Positions 1 to 8,350 of a stretch of 13,404 nucleotides of DNA are shown piece by piece; the stretch's first letter is position 1, and the number at the start of each line of letters is the position of its first letter. Location of the stretch: NCBI GenBank assembly GCA_937965925.1, contig CALCME010000114.1, positions 1-13,404 on the forward strand, read 5' to 3'. The stretch comes from Candidatus Absconditabacterales bacterium (GTDB lineage: Bacteria > Patescibacteriota > Gracilibacteria > Absconditabacterales > Absconditicoccaceae). A program made the translations under genes and the position numbers. Below the pieces are notes generated by a model, which saw nothing but the letters and a program-made list of their open reading frames with translations, did not search any database and was not told the DNA's origin.

Positions 1-592
1 TGTCTGAATTCATTGATCCTTCTATACTATAAAAATTTACATGTAATGCCATATGCTCTTTATTCATTTTAAGAGTTGATTCATCTAGTGAGTTGTCTTT
101 CATCAATATTATCGAATACTTATTATATTTACCTTCTAAAGTCTTAACTCTTGAAACAGTAACTAAATCTCCAGAAATTATCTTATTGTTAGAGGAAATA
201 TTCGGATCTGTTTGGTCAAATGATTCATGTTTAATCACCTTCAATAATCAATTATTGCTTTTTTTTAAAATAATATTGTAAAGAAAACGAAATTCTCATG
301 GACTAGAACATAACCTTATTACTTGTCATTCTTGCATTGAATTAATTGTATTCATTAATTCTGCCTTTAAATCAGTTTTCTCAGACTCAGAATTTAATAT
401 CATATTTAGATTTGTTACTGTTTCATCTCATTTGAGTCATGTTATTGATCATCAATGTCAATACTGATTTAATTCACTAAGATTGAACTCAGCCAATTTA
501 GATATTTTTTCCTCATCAGTTAAAGATAATCACTTTCAGATCGCCATAAACACATATATACATAATAAAAACAATATAATAAGTATAATCAC
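1..592 (-). CDS. Hypothetical membrane-anchored protein (partial, C-terminus outside window)
   Basis: I do not recognise this protein. The frame stays open from 592 to the window edge with TGA read as glycine (about ten TGA codons), giving 197 codons without the C-terminus. I chose the GTG at 592 because an in-frame TAG lies just upstream and a TAGG sequence sits 5 bases before it. An ATG at 547 (residue 16) is the alternative start. With the GTG start, residues 1-17 (VIILIILFLLCIYVFMA) form one hydrophobic helix, suggesting an N-terminal membrane anchor. A polar, helical stretch follows (roughly residues 25-85, rich in Glu, Lys, Leu, Asn), then a mixed domain. The gene is transcribed divergently from the TrmB-like regulator, with only 42 bases between the starts, so their control regions must overlap. 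Function unknown. Confidence 0.6.
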
Positions 593-634
593 GAAAACCT
601 ATTTGTCAAACCTTTATCTCATCAAAAAACACTA

Positions 635-1390
635 ATGAACACCTCGCTCAACACCGCCATCATATCATGCTGACTGACAGAAAAAGAAGCAGTTGTCTAC
701 CTTGCAGCATATCAACTGGGGAGTGCTCCTGCGAGTAGTATTGCAAGAGTTGCAAAGCAACAAAGAGTAACTACCTATGGTATTCTCAAAAAGTTATGTA
801 TACAAAATATCGCTACTCAAGAAAAACGTGGAAGCACGACCTTTTTTCGTGTTATCTCTCCAGAGCAATTGCTCTCACAGCACGAAACGAAGATCAGTGA
901 GGCAAAAGCTCGTCTCCCAGAACTCATGGCTCTTGCATCTGTTGGTAGTGAGATAGATATGCGTGTGTTTACTGGTATGCAATGACTCATCACACTCTAT
1001 GATCTGACGTTGGAGAAACATGACTCACCGTTGTATAGTATACTCTGAAATCTTAAGATTGATCCTAGACTGGATAGCTACTTCTTCGATACGTATGTAC
1101 CACGTAGAATGGTTCAAGAAAATTTCATCTACAAGATTCTTGCAAACAACGAAGACAATCAAGAACTCCATAACAATGACAAAAAAGAATATAGATCGTC
1201 CGTACTGGTAGATGATTTTGCTATCGGTGACTCACATGAAATTATCTTATTTTCAGATCATAGTGTAGCAATAGCCTTACATACTCCAGACAACATGATG
1301 GGAGTACTCATTCAGAGCAAATCCTTATATATGACACTCTTTTGACTCTTTCGTACTATATGGAATAGCCAAAGTGAAGAGAAACTGTAG
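635..1390 (+). CDS. TrmB-family transcriptional regulator
   Basis: 251 aa with three TGA-glycines. Residues about 10-75 form a TrmB-type winged helix-turn-helix. It begins GLTEKEAVVYLAAYQLGSAP, continues with ASSIARVAKQQRVTTYGILKKL as recognition region, and the wing reads GSTTFFRVISPEQLL. This pattern is typical of the TrmB/sugar-specific regulator family. A short helical linker (HETKISEAKARLPELMAL) and an effector-like C-terminal domain of about 140 residues follow. Many TrmB-family proteins of candidate phyla have this architecture, and their ligands are mostly unknown. The ATG at 635 places the HTH at the usual distance from the N-terminus, and no Shine-Dalgarno motif precedes it. It lies upstream of the PhzF/Ldh2/BASS gene run on the same strand and diverges from the membrane protein at 592, so control of either is possible but only inferred. 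Confidence 0.82.
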
Positions 1391-1767
1391 AAATATTCTA
1401 CGACAGTAGATCTATAGAGGGTATTGAAAATCATTGGTTTGTGTTTACTATCAAATTACAGTTATATATGAAAGTCAGCATTGTCTTTTCTTCATTTTTT
1501 TTCTTGATAAAAAAAACGAAGAAGCTTTGCATCTGATTCTGAAACAACTCCTACTTCGTTGAACAGAATCGAAAAAAATCAAGTCGTAAACACTCTTCCT
1601 GTTCGATTGGTCCTTTCGATGAGATATAAAACTGCATTTCCCTCCCAGAGGGTCCCGGTCATGCAGAAGTAGTATCTGATATAGAACGAACGACTAAAAA
1701 GATTCAGAATATATTTACGACAGAACAGAAATTAAAGATGAATAATTTTATTTCCTCATATATCCTC
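1384..1767 (+). pseudogene. Broken coding stretch, possibly a decayed CYTH-domain protein
   Basis: No intact gene fills this interval, but coding-like sequence is visible. One frame reads VEIFYDSRSIEGIENHWFVF from 1387. The neighbouring frame between the T8/A8 runs (about 1494-1515) and the A7 run (1572-1578) reads DKKNEEALHLILKQLLLRG. The first frame then resumes with RKHSSCSIGPFDEI, hits TAA at 1627, and continues PEGPGHAEVVSDIERTTKKI up to the PhzF start. The order resembles a CYTH (class IV adenylate cyclase/thiamine triphosphatase) fold: a strand with TIK, a helix with EEAL, an RK..S..G strand and a final E-rich strand plus helix. That family guess is weak. The shifts coincide with homopolymers, so sequencing error is an alternative to true decay. 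The T- and A-rich hairpin at 1488-1520 lies inside this stretch. Confidence 0.4.
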
Positions 1768-2658
1768 ATGAAAACGTATACCTTCCATCATGTAGATTCA
1801 TTTACCGATACGCTCTTTGGAGGAAACCCAGCTGGGGTGGTGTTCAATGCAGAGTGACTTTCTGAAGAAACAATGCAGGCTTTTGCTAGAGAGGTGAATC
1901 TGTCTGAGACCGTTTTTATTACAAATCAAACGGGAACAAGTTGTACCATGAGATATTTCACTCCAAGTGAGGAAGTGAAATTTTGTGGACATGCAACGGT
2001 GGCATGATTGTTTATCTGAGCACAAGAAAACAAACGAGAGTCAGATAGTAAGCAGGTAGCTCATCTAACGATATCTAACTGACTGTGAGATCTTTCGATG
2101 TCTGTAGATAGCTCATGAGCACATCCACTCATGTCGATGACAACCCCTGAGACTCAGCTGAGTCCAACAGCATTCACATGATCAGATGTCGCAGAACGGT
2201 TTTGAGTGTGAGCAGATATCTTTGCAGACGATACACCTATTCTTTTAGACAAAGCACAACAGTATGCATATATATCAGTCAATTCATTTGCTCAGTTAGA
2301 ACTATTGAATCCTATGAGTACACAACTTCAACATATCTTGAGCAAAGATGGTATATATGGGCTGTGAGTCTTATGTCCTGAAACGTATGCATCAGAAGCT
2401 GATCTGCATTGCCGCGGATTCTTTCCCACCCTATGACTTCCAGAAGACCCTGTCACTTGATCTATGCAATGAGGAATAGTTACCTATGCCCGTATGCATT
2501 CGCTTATAGATCCACAAAAATCACAGATTCTCGTAGAGCAGTGACATATCATGTGAAGACCAGGACATCTTTCTGTTGATATACTAGACAGAAAAAAAAA
2601 TATCTACACGATTTCTGGGAGAGCAGTGCATGTCTATAGTGCGCACATGACGTTTTAA
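1768..2658 (+). CDS. PhzF-family isomerase/epimerase-like protein
   Basis: 296 aa, the normal length for PhzF (about 280-300). The N-terminus MKTYTFHHVDSFTDTLFGGN matches the family opening (vDvFt..pf.GNP). REVNLSETVFI carries the general acid/base glutamate, E47 here. CGHATVAG, EDPVTGSMQGG and GRPGHLSV are the other family blocks. Several of the conserved glycines are encoded by TGA, which is strong support for code 25. PhzF proteins have two related halves and often catalyse allylic isomerisation or epimerisation, as PhzF does in phenazine synthesis. Most homologues, including this one, have unknown substrates. I chose the ATG at 1768 by alignment of the first strand. An in-frame ATG at 1738 would add ten residues. 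It is the first gene of a plus-strand run with the Ldh2-like and BASS genes, 76 bases before the next. Confidence 0.9.
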
Positions 2659-2734
2659 TTTTTGAAATTTTCTGAACATGAACATATGAATAGATATATT
2701 GAGAGAAAAGATACTATGAACTCTTTCAACAAAC

Positions 2735-3670
2735 ATGAGTAAAGATGAAGCTAGTATCGTTGCAGACTATCTCTTACGAGCAGAGATGTCATGATATACT
2801 ACACAGTGACTTATAAAACTCACAGGAGATGAACCAATGCAAGATATCAAATCTAACTGAGATGTAATTATCCAAAGAGAAACAAAAGTCTCTCAGCTTA
2901 TTAATGCAAACAAGAAACCTGCGCCATATGTTGCAAGTATATGAACCGATGTAGCAATACAAAAAGCTAAGGAGTGCTGAATGGCGATCATATGAATTCG
3001 TAACACGTTTTCGAGTAATTGAGTTCAATGATACTATGTCAAAAAAATCGCTGATAATGATTTAATATGAATCATGTGTAGTCGTTCTCCTTCTGCAGTA
3101 AATGGGTTTTGAACTACTTCCCCACTTTTTGGAACTAATCCAATTTGATTTTGATTTCCAACACAACAAGAACCATTACTATTTGATATGGCGACATCTG
3201 CAATTACACGATACAATCTTGTTCTTGCAAAGGCAACAGGACGTAACATAGCCCCATGAATGGCAGTAGATAAGCTATGAAATGAAACGACAGATCCATC
3301 TAAAGCTATGGAATGATCTATATATCCATTTGACAAATGATACAAGTCGTCATGATTGAGCATGATGATTGAAATGTTGACATGACCACTCGTATGATGA
3401 GCGTGGATTGACAACACCTCTTTTGATAAAGAGCGAGGAACAATTATCATCGCAATAGATCCATCCATTTTAGTAGATATAGAAGAATTTAAGAAAAATT
3501 GCTCAGACCTTATTTCAACAGTAAGGAAGGATACAACCGCTCAAGAGAAAATTCGTCTTCCATGAGATAGAAGTAGACAAAGATATAAAGCATGTGTAGA
3601 AAAAGGAGAAGTATATGTAGATAAAGAGATACTCGGTACGCTTTGATATATAGATGAAAGCTCACTTTAA
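2735..3670 (+). CDS. Ldh2-family malate/L-lactate dehydrogenase homologue lacking catalytic histidines
   Basis: 311 aa, somewhat shorter than the usual 330-360 because the N-terminal helix is trimmed. Family blocks are clear: VAIQKAKECGMAIIGIRNTF, GYYVKKIADNDLIGI, SPLFGTNPIGFGFPT (NAD(P)-binding core GTNPi), LLFDMATSAITRYNLVLAKA, GNETTDPSKAMEGSIYPF and the C-terminal KGYKSSGLSMMIEMLTG. The family oxidises or reduces 2-hydroxy/2-oxo acids or cyclic imino acids with NAD(P). Two positions are odd. The usual SHGv motif is TTQGL, and the HfG motif before GYY reads SNGVQG, so both histidines associated with catalysis are replaced. The enzyme may use different chemistry or be a non-catalytic relative. 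The ATG at 2735 is the first usable start in frame and has no Shine-Dalgarno motif. It lies between PhzF and the BASS transporter, 20 bases before the latter, probably co-transcribed. Confidence 0.88.
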
Positions 3671-3690
3671 CATCACCTATTCCTTATACC

Positions 3691-4602
3691 ATGAACCAGA
3701 TACTCTCGTATATATCTCAGTATTTTCGAATTTTCTTGATATGAGCAATATTCATTTGAATCTATTTTCCAATATTCTCATGATTAATTGAACCATATTT
3801 ACATCTATTGCTTATGGGAATAATGTATCTTTGATGTTTAACAATAACAAAGGAGCAACTATATAGTGTATGAAAAAATCGGAAAAGTGTCTTCTGGTAC
3901 CTACTTGTTTGAATGATTTTATGTCCAGTATTAGTCTTTATCGTAGCTCAGAAATTCATACCAGACTGGTCGATTGGTCTTTTTCTACTTACAGCAGCAC
4001 CAGCATGAGTGGCATCAATTGCCTTATCATCAATAGTAAAGTGAAATTCTAGTCTTGTAGCAACAATTACGATACTCAGCTCGATTATGTGTGTGTTTAC
4101 TATACCACTCTTGAGTGAACTACTTATAGGTGCAGAAATTCAAATCGATTCTCTGGCTATTTTACGATCATTATGTAAACGAGTAGTAGTACCTTTTATA
4201 CTAGCTCAACTGAGCTTACCATATTTGAAAGGAAAAGAAACATACAAAAAATATATAAGTCCGCTAACGATTCTCCTCCTCATGCCAATCATTCGATGAC
4301 CTATTTGAGCAAACAGTGAAACATATGCAGAGTTATCATTGACATATATCGTATGGTGATCACTTTGATTGTTTCTTCTCTCTGCATTATTGCATTTCAT
4401 CTGATGGCAGGCATTTAGAAATGGAACACATCAAGATAAAATCTGATGAAGTCTGGGGCTATGATATATGAATGTAACTCTCGCTATCCTTCTCGCTACG
4501 ACCTATTTTGATGCACAAACAGTCCTTGTAGTCCTTCTGTATGAACTCCCACGAGATCTTATGCTTATACCTTTTGCTTGGGTAAGTAAGCGGTTACAGT
4601 AA
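3691..4602 (+). CDS. Bile acid:sodium symporter (BASS/SBF) family transporter
   Basis: 303 aa and strongly hydrophobic, with about nine or ten membrane helices along its length, matching the BASS family size. The segment LLTAAPAGVASIALSSIVKG, followed by NSSLVATITILSSIMCVFTIP, corresponds to the first discontinuous helix (aP.G..S....ka.G...L). The later GLGYMNVTLAILLATTYF corresponds to its counterpart in the second repeat, though the usual G.QN sequence is altered to GYMN. BASS proteins use sodium to import organic anions such as bile acids, pyruvate, glycolate or ketopantoate. The substrate here cannot be told from sequence. The start follows the Ldh2-like stop by 20 bases, so it is the last gene of the PhzF-Ldh2-BASS run. 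It converges on the 129-aa gene with only six bases between the stops. Many TGA-glycines lie in the helices. Confidence 0.85.
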
Positions 4603-4608
4603 ACTTTA

Positions 4609-4998
4609 TTATTGGAAGTATGAGTTCAAACTCTTTTTCACAAAACTAGGAAGAGGTGAAATACAAGGTGCACTAGAAATTTGTATACCATAGTCTTTTA
4701 CTGTCGCTAGTGCATAAGAAGTCTGTGCCCTACAAGAACAAATAACAACCTGACATTCAGAACCTGTAAAAGTCTTACTCTTAGACTCAATTTCATCAAA
4801 AAGCTCACAAAGACGACGAGTCCCTTTCTCATTCAAAATAACAAGATCATTTTCCTTAAGAGCTTTTAATAATTGATTAGTTGTAAGCTTTTCTGCTTTG
4901 ATGATAGTAAAGATCCTATCTTTTTCAGTAAAAACTACTTCAATTTGATTCGCTCTTCTTTTTTCTGAGTCTGCGATAAAGACTCTTTCAATATCCAT
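4609..4998 (-). CDS. Small protein, possibly a diverged RlmH-like SPOUT methyltransferase
   Basis: 129 aa, and the only complete gene here readable without any TGA-glycine. I cannot assign it firmly. The middle, ALKENDLVILNEKGTRRLCE then LFDEIESK, resembles the RlmH core (D.vI.LdE+G...s.eeFA..i). The following strand QVVIC stands where RlmH has FvIGG. ISSAPCISPLPSFVKKSLNS could correspond to the lSLSpmTlpH..a...L region. If so, the glycine-rich SAM loop has become CSCRA and the C-terminal YR end is missing. It is also shorter than RlmH (about 155 aa), so it may not bind SAM. Cysteines are unusually frequent near residues 92-112. No start lies further upstream in frame. It is the last minus-strand gene of the block, separated from the acyltransferase by 206 bases with no recognisable gene. 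Confidence 0.5.
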   Translation of the reverse strand: MDIERVFIADSEKRRANQIEVVFTEKDRIFTIIKAEKLTTNQLLKALKENDLVILNEKGTRRLCELFDEIESKSKTFTGSECQVVICSCRAQTSYALATVKDYGIQISSAPCISPLPSFVKKSLNSYFQ

Positions 4999-5204
4999 AA
5001 TATTATTTTTGAGAAGATAAGAATGATTATATATAGTAAATTAATTTTAAATTTGAGTGTATTTACTACGTAGTCTATCTCCGTACATATCAATCACACA
5101 TTGCGTTTAATGAAAACGTCTGTATCAAAAACATCATTCAGTTTTATATCCGATAAACTATACTTTTCTAAAAAATTCAGATTCTTAAACTAAGAAACGG
5201 TTTC

Positions 5205-5867
5205 CTACCAGTACTTCAAAATCCCATCATCCTTCATCTTATTCCAGTTCAAAACACAGTATGACTCTGTTCTCTTTACTATATCAAAAGATTTTCATTT
5301 ACTGATCAGGTGATCTACAAGCGTACACGGGTATACAGTATGTCCATCTGGAACATCATCTCTCAGTCAAATATTTCATGCGATATATACATCATCTCAT
5401 ATAGTAATGGTTTGATCCTTTCATGGAAAGAATGAAGTATTGAGTCAGACGAATACGTTGGTTCATATATGTAACTTTCATTTTATATATCACTTCCCAT
5501 CATCTGTATATTGACCTCATCGACCAGCAAAAACACTCCCCGAAGCGATATTTGTGTATCCAGATATTGAGACTCACTCAAGAACGATATTTGTATGAGA
5601 AGCTTGCACTCTATCTCCCAGAGTACATTTTCTTAGTTCACATCAGATCTTACATCTTGCTCAGATTGTAGATTTTTCAATCTTAGCAAACGGAACAAGC
5701 GTAGTTTCTTCACCTATAGAACTCTCTGACATCCAGACATGTGACATAATTGTCGCTCCATTTTCTACTATACATGCTCATTCTAGCACTGCGTATGGTC
5801 AGATCGTTACGTTTTTTCATATGTTTGATTCTGGAGAGATTACTGCAGTTGGGTGGATCATATGCAT
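5205..5867 (-). CDS. Left-handed beta-helix (hexapeptide-repeat) acyltransferase, GlmU C-terminal-like
   Basis: 220 aa with about ten TGA-glycines. The N-terminal two thirds consist of hexapeptide repeats: HPTAVISPESNIGKNVTIGP, EKSTIGARCKIG, CTLGDRV, then VSISGYTNIASGSVFAGRGG. After the loop with QYTDDGKGYIKGK comes LHIGTNVFVGLNTSF and TITIGDDVYIAGN. The order and the loop resemble the acetyltransferase half of GlmU, which acetylates glucosamine-1-phosphate for peptidoglycan precursors, but no uridylyltransferase domain is present and the acceptor is unknown. The C-terminal 40 residues (ending NWNKMKDDGILKYW) are not repeat-like. The ATG at 5867 starts four bases after the stop of the RelE-like toxin, so the gene is almost certainly translated from the toxin-antitoxin transcript. 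Such a placement is uncommon and suggests shared regulation. An ATG two codons later is an alternative start. Confidence 0.83.
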
Positions 5868-5871
5868 ATGA

Positions 5872-6117
5872 TTATTGATGGTTATCTATATGAAAAACGG
5901 TTAATGTCTTCTCTTGAAGAGTACAATAAGCCCTAAATTGTTTATTAATTCTGAAATAATAGATTCATTCTTCTTTTGGTTCTCTTTTACTAAGTTGAAC
6001 AGAAATAACATCTCAAGAACGTATCTTAGAAAAAGCCTTTTGAAACTGAGTTAGAAGATTTCTTTTCTCAAGAAAAGCAATCAATTTTTTGGGGACAGCA
6101 ATATTTTTTATTATCAT
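5872..6117 (-). CDS. RelE-superfamily toxin of a type II toxin-antitoxin pair
   Basis: 81 aa, a typical toxin size, basic. After MIIKNIAVPKKLIAFLEKRN the central strands carry RSGDVISVQLSKREPKEEGI, and the end YYFRINKQFRAYCT then LTVFHIDNHQ matches the RelE/ParE fold pattern (yyfRi...yRa.......v..i..H). RelE toxins mostly cleave mRNA on the ribosome, while ParE relatives target gyrase. The exact target cannot be told here, and typical RelE catalytic residues were not identified with certainty. It contains two TGA-glycines, so it would be truncated in a host using the standard code. Its ATG lies three bases after the antitoxin stop, which is the usual coupled arrangement, and its own stop is four bases before the acyltransferase start. 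Confidence 0.8.
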
Positions 6118-6120
6118 ATA

Positions 6121-6396
6121 CTATGAGTAATAGACAAAGTCTTCCTTGCTAAGATTCTTAACTGCTTCATATGATTTTTTAGCTTCTACTGGAAGGTCAT
6201 CATATGACATTTCTACGAGTGAAAGACTAGGTGATCAGTCTATATCAAAAGATAATCTTTGATTTGTAACCATATCATTAAGAAACAAATTCACAGCTGC
6301 AGATAGACTAATTCATAGTCCATCAAGAAATTTCTGAACATCTCATTTCAATTTTTTCTTGGTTCTTATTGTTACCGTTGTTGTTGTTCAAGTCAT
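6121..6396 (-). CDS. RelB/DinJ-type ribbon-helix-helix antitoxin
   Basis: 91 aa. The N-terminus TTTVTIRTKKKLKGDVQKFL, then DGLGISLSAAVNLFLNDMV, is a classic RelB/DinJ ribbon-helix-helix domain: a DNA-contacting beta-strand followed by two helices with the lGls.s.ainlFl signature. The acidic tail (residues about 50-90, with YDDLPVEAKKSYEAVKNLSK) would wrap and neutralise the toxin. Antitoxins of this type bind a palindrome over their own promoter. Just such a site lies upstream at 6421-6459. The gene is the first of a tight run with the toxin (three-base gap) and the acyltransferase. The ATG at 6396 places the RHH strand at the correct distance from the N-terminus. TGA encodes several glycines, including the one in the DGLG turn. 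Confidence 0.85.
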
Positions 6397-6420
6397 GGAA
6401 AAGATAGTGAGCAAATAAAT

Positions 6421-6459
6421 GTGTTACAATTATACACATATGTACTAATATTGCAACAC
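6421..6459 (-). promoter_or_regulatory. Promoter and palindromic operator of the toxin-antitoxin operon
   Basis: On the minus strand a -35 box TTGCAA (6456-6451) and a perfect -10 box TATAAT (6434-6429) are separated by 16 bases, about 26 bases ahead of the antitoxin ATG. The whole element is an inverted repeat. The outer arms GTGTTACAAT and ATTGCAACAC differ by one base, and the centre holds the perfect palindrome ACATATGT (6436-6443). Such a site over the promoter fits autorepression by the RHH antitoxin/toxin complex, which is inferred from the family. Confidence 0.78.
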
Positions 6460-6477
6460 ACTAAACAACATAAAACC

Positions 6478-8307
6478 TTATGCTCCTACCTGCTGTCTCC
6501 AAAGTGCATAGTACAATCATTTCATAGCAACTAGTTCTTCATGAGTTCATGACTCAACAATAGCTCACTTTTCCAACACATAGATCCTATCTGCATGCAT
6601 GATCGTAGAGAGGCGATGTGCTACGAGGATGGTCATCATCTTATGGTCTTTCAGCGTAATATCTTTGATTGTTTCTGTGATTTCATTCTCTATCAGTGAA
6701 TCTAGTGCACTTGTTGCTTCATCGAAGATCAATAAGTCTGGACGTCTAAGTAACGCTCTCGCAATAGCCAGACGTTGTTTTTGTCCACCAGAGAGTTTGA
6801 GTCATCACTCTCATATACGTGCATCTAATCATTTCTCATTCTCCTTGATAAACTCATCAAGTGATGCTTGTTTCAACACTTCTCGACACTCTTCATCTGT
6901 CGCTCATGGTTGAACAAACAAGAGATTATCCCTCACCGTTCAGGTAAACAACTGCGTATCTTGTGTTACTACTCACAGCTTCTGTTTTACACTCGTCCAT
7001 GCTATCTCATTAGCATTATATGTATTTACAAAAATAGTTCCGTCGTCTGGCTGATAGAGTCCTGAGAGCATCTTGATCATCGTAGATTTACCTGATCCTG
7101 ATGGTCAGACAAATGCAATAGTTTCTCATGGAGCGATAGATCGTGAAACATTAGAAAGTGCAAGGGTGGGTTTATTATTCTTTTTCTGTGTATCAGTCGC
7201 AAATCCCCCTGCCAAGACTTCGTCTTGACTTCCCCCTTTATCAAGGGGGACACTATTTTCTGTTTTCCCATATCAAAACGTCACGTTCTCAAACGTTACT
7301 CACGAGAGGTTCTCTATTTTTGTTCCTTCATTGGTATGATGTTCTTGTTCTAGAGCGAAAATTTCTTCTAATGTCTCACTACTTGCTTTTGCTTCCTGGA
7401 AGTTCTTGGCAACAGTAGGAAGCATATACAAAGGATTAAACATCAAGAACGAGTAGAAGAGCAGACTGAAGAACTCACCGAGGGTGATATCTCAGGTAAA
7501 CACAAGTCGGAGCATCACTCACTGCAGGATTGTCCTGAGAAGGTTAATAAGTGTCCCTTGGGTAAATGAGAGGGTCTTGATGAGCTTAAGCTTATCAATT
7601 TCCAGAGAAATAAGCTGTTCATTGACTGAAGTGAGATGTTCGATTTCTTGTTGTTCTAGTCACAAAGACTTGATCAGTGCTACATTCTTAATGTTCTCTA
7701 CGGTTGCCCCACTCAACGCTGAAGAAGCAGAAACAATTTTCTTTTGTGAATCTTTGATACCAAGTGAGATACGATAGGTCGTGAAAGCGATAAGTGGAAC
7801 CATCGCGAGAAAACAGACTCACACGATCCAGTGTACCCAAAACGCATACACGATAACGATCAGCATACCAATACTCGTAAGAAAAACGGTATCAATCATA
7901 CTCGTAAGAAGTTTTTGTATATCGTTACGAGCTTTCAAGAGTTTATCGAGAAGTGCTCATGACTGTCGATCTTCAAACGTTCTATACGGGAGTGAAAAGG
8001 CATGATTGACTCACTGTGCGTAGACTCTTGATCCAATCGTCTGACTCATGAGATTCACATAGTAGTCTTGAAATGTCTTCGCAAGCCTAGAAACCATTGC
8101 TGCTCAGATACCAACCAAAGATCGCTTGATAAGTCATGCCATATAGGTCTGAGCCGTATGTTCAGGAATCATATTCACATACTGGTCGATCAAGATACGA
8201 AACGTCTGTGGTCATACGAGAGAGAAGACTTGATTGATAGTCGCAAGGAGGATACTGAGTCGCAAGAGTTTACGATGTTTGCGGAGGTAGGAGAGGATAA
8301 GAGACAT
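6478..8307 (-). CDS. ABC exporter, fused membrane and ATPase domains, with in-frame repeat insertion
   Basis: 609 aa. The N-terminal ABC membrane domain (residues about 1-320, six predicted helices) is followed by a complete ATPase domain: A-loop FENVTFGYG (about 340), Walker A GPSGSGKST (about 400), Q-loop VVTQDTQLF, signature LSGGQKQR (about 503), Walker B LLIFDEATSALD (about 524) and H-loop AHRLS (about 562). All catalytic residues are present. This is the type I half-transporter layout (MsbA/lipid or drug exporter-like) that works as a homo- or heterodimer, and its substrate is unknown. Residues about 347-378 between A-loop and Walker A are an unusual insertion encoded by a GC-rich palindromic repeat. 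The ATG at 8307 is preceded by an AT-rich leader without Shine-Dalgarno. The gene lies 43 bases after an unknown membrane protein and may share its transcript. Confidence 0.92.
7203..7250. repeat. Palindromic repeat element inside the ABC transporter gene
   Basis: Two GC-rich hairpins lie side by side: CAAGAC-TTC-GTCTTG (7213-7227) and CCCCCTT-TATC-AAGGGGG (7232-7249), preceded by another TCCCCC (7204-7209). The composition contrasts with the surrounding AT-rich gene. The element is read in frame without a stop as PLDKGGSQDEVLAGGF, in a loop between the A-loop and Walker A of the ATPase. It looks like a small palindromic mobile repeat that settled at a tolerated site. Confidence 0.7.
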
Positions 8308-8350
8308 AATTACGGTAAGTATATAAGAAATAAGAATAAACTAGTTTGTG

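Noticed and set aside
1488..1520. T8/A8 hairpin resembling a terminator after the TrmB gene
   Set aside because: The stem is almost only A-T and overlaps the coding-like broken stretch; no GC-rich stem with T-tail.
3034..3468. Open frame of 144 codons on the minus strand
   Set aside because: It lies antisense within the Ldh2-family gene, which matches its family along the whole length in the plus direction once TGA is glycine.
4999..5204. Possible small minus-strand gene with a membrane segment (INLLYIIILIFSKIILWIL)
   Set aside because: The frame has no ATG start, overlaps the start of the 129-aa gene in another frame and resembles AT-rich noncoding DNA.
6599..6913. Open frame of 104 codons on the plus strand
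   Set aside because: It is antisense to the ATPase domain of the ABC exporter and has no coding character of its own.
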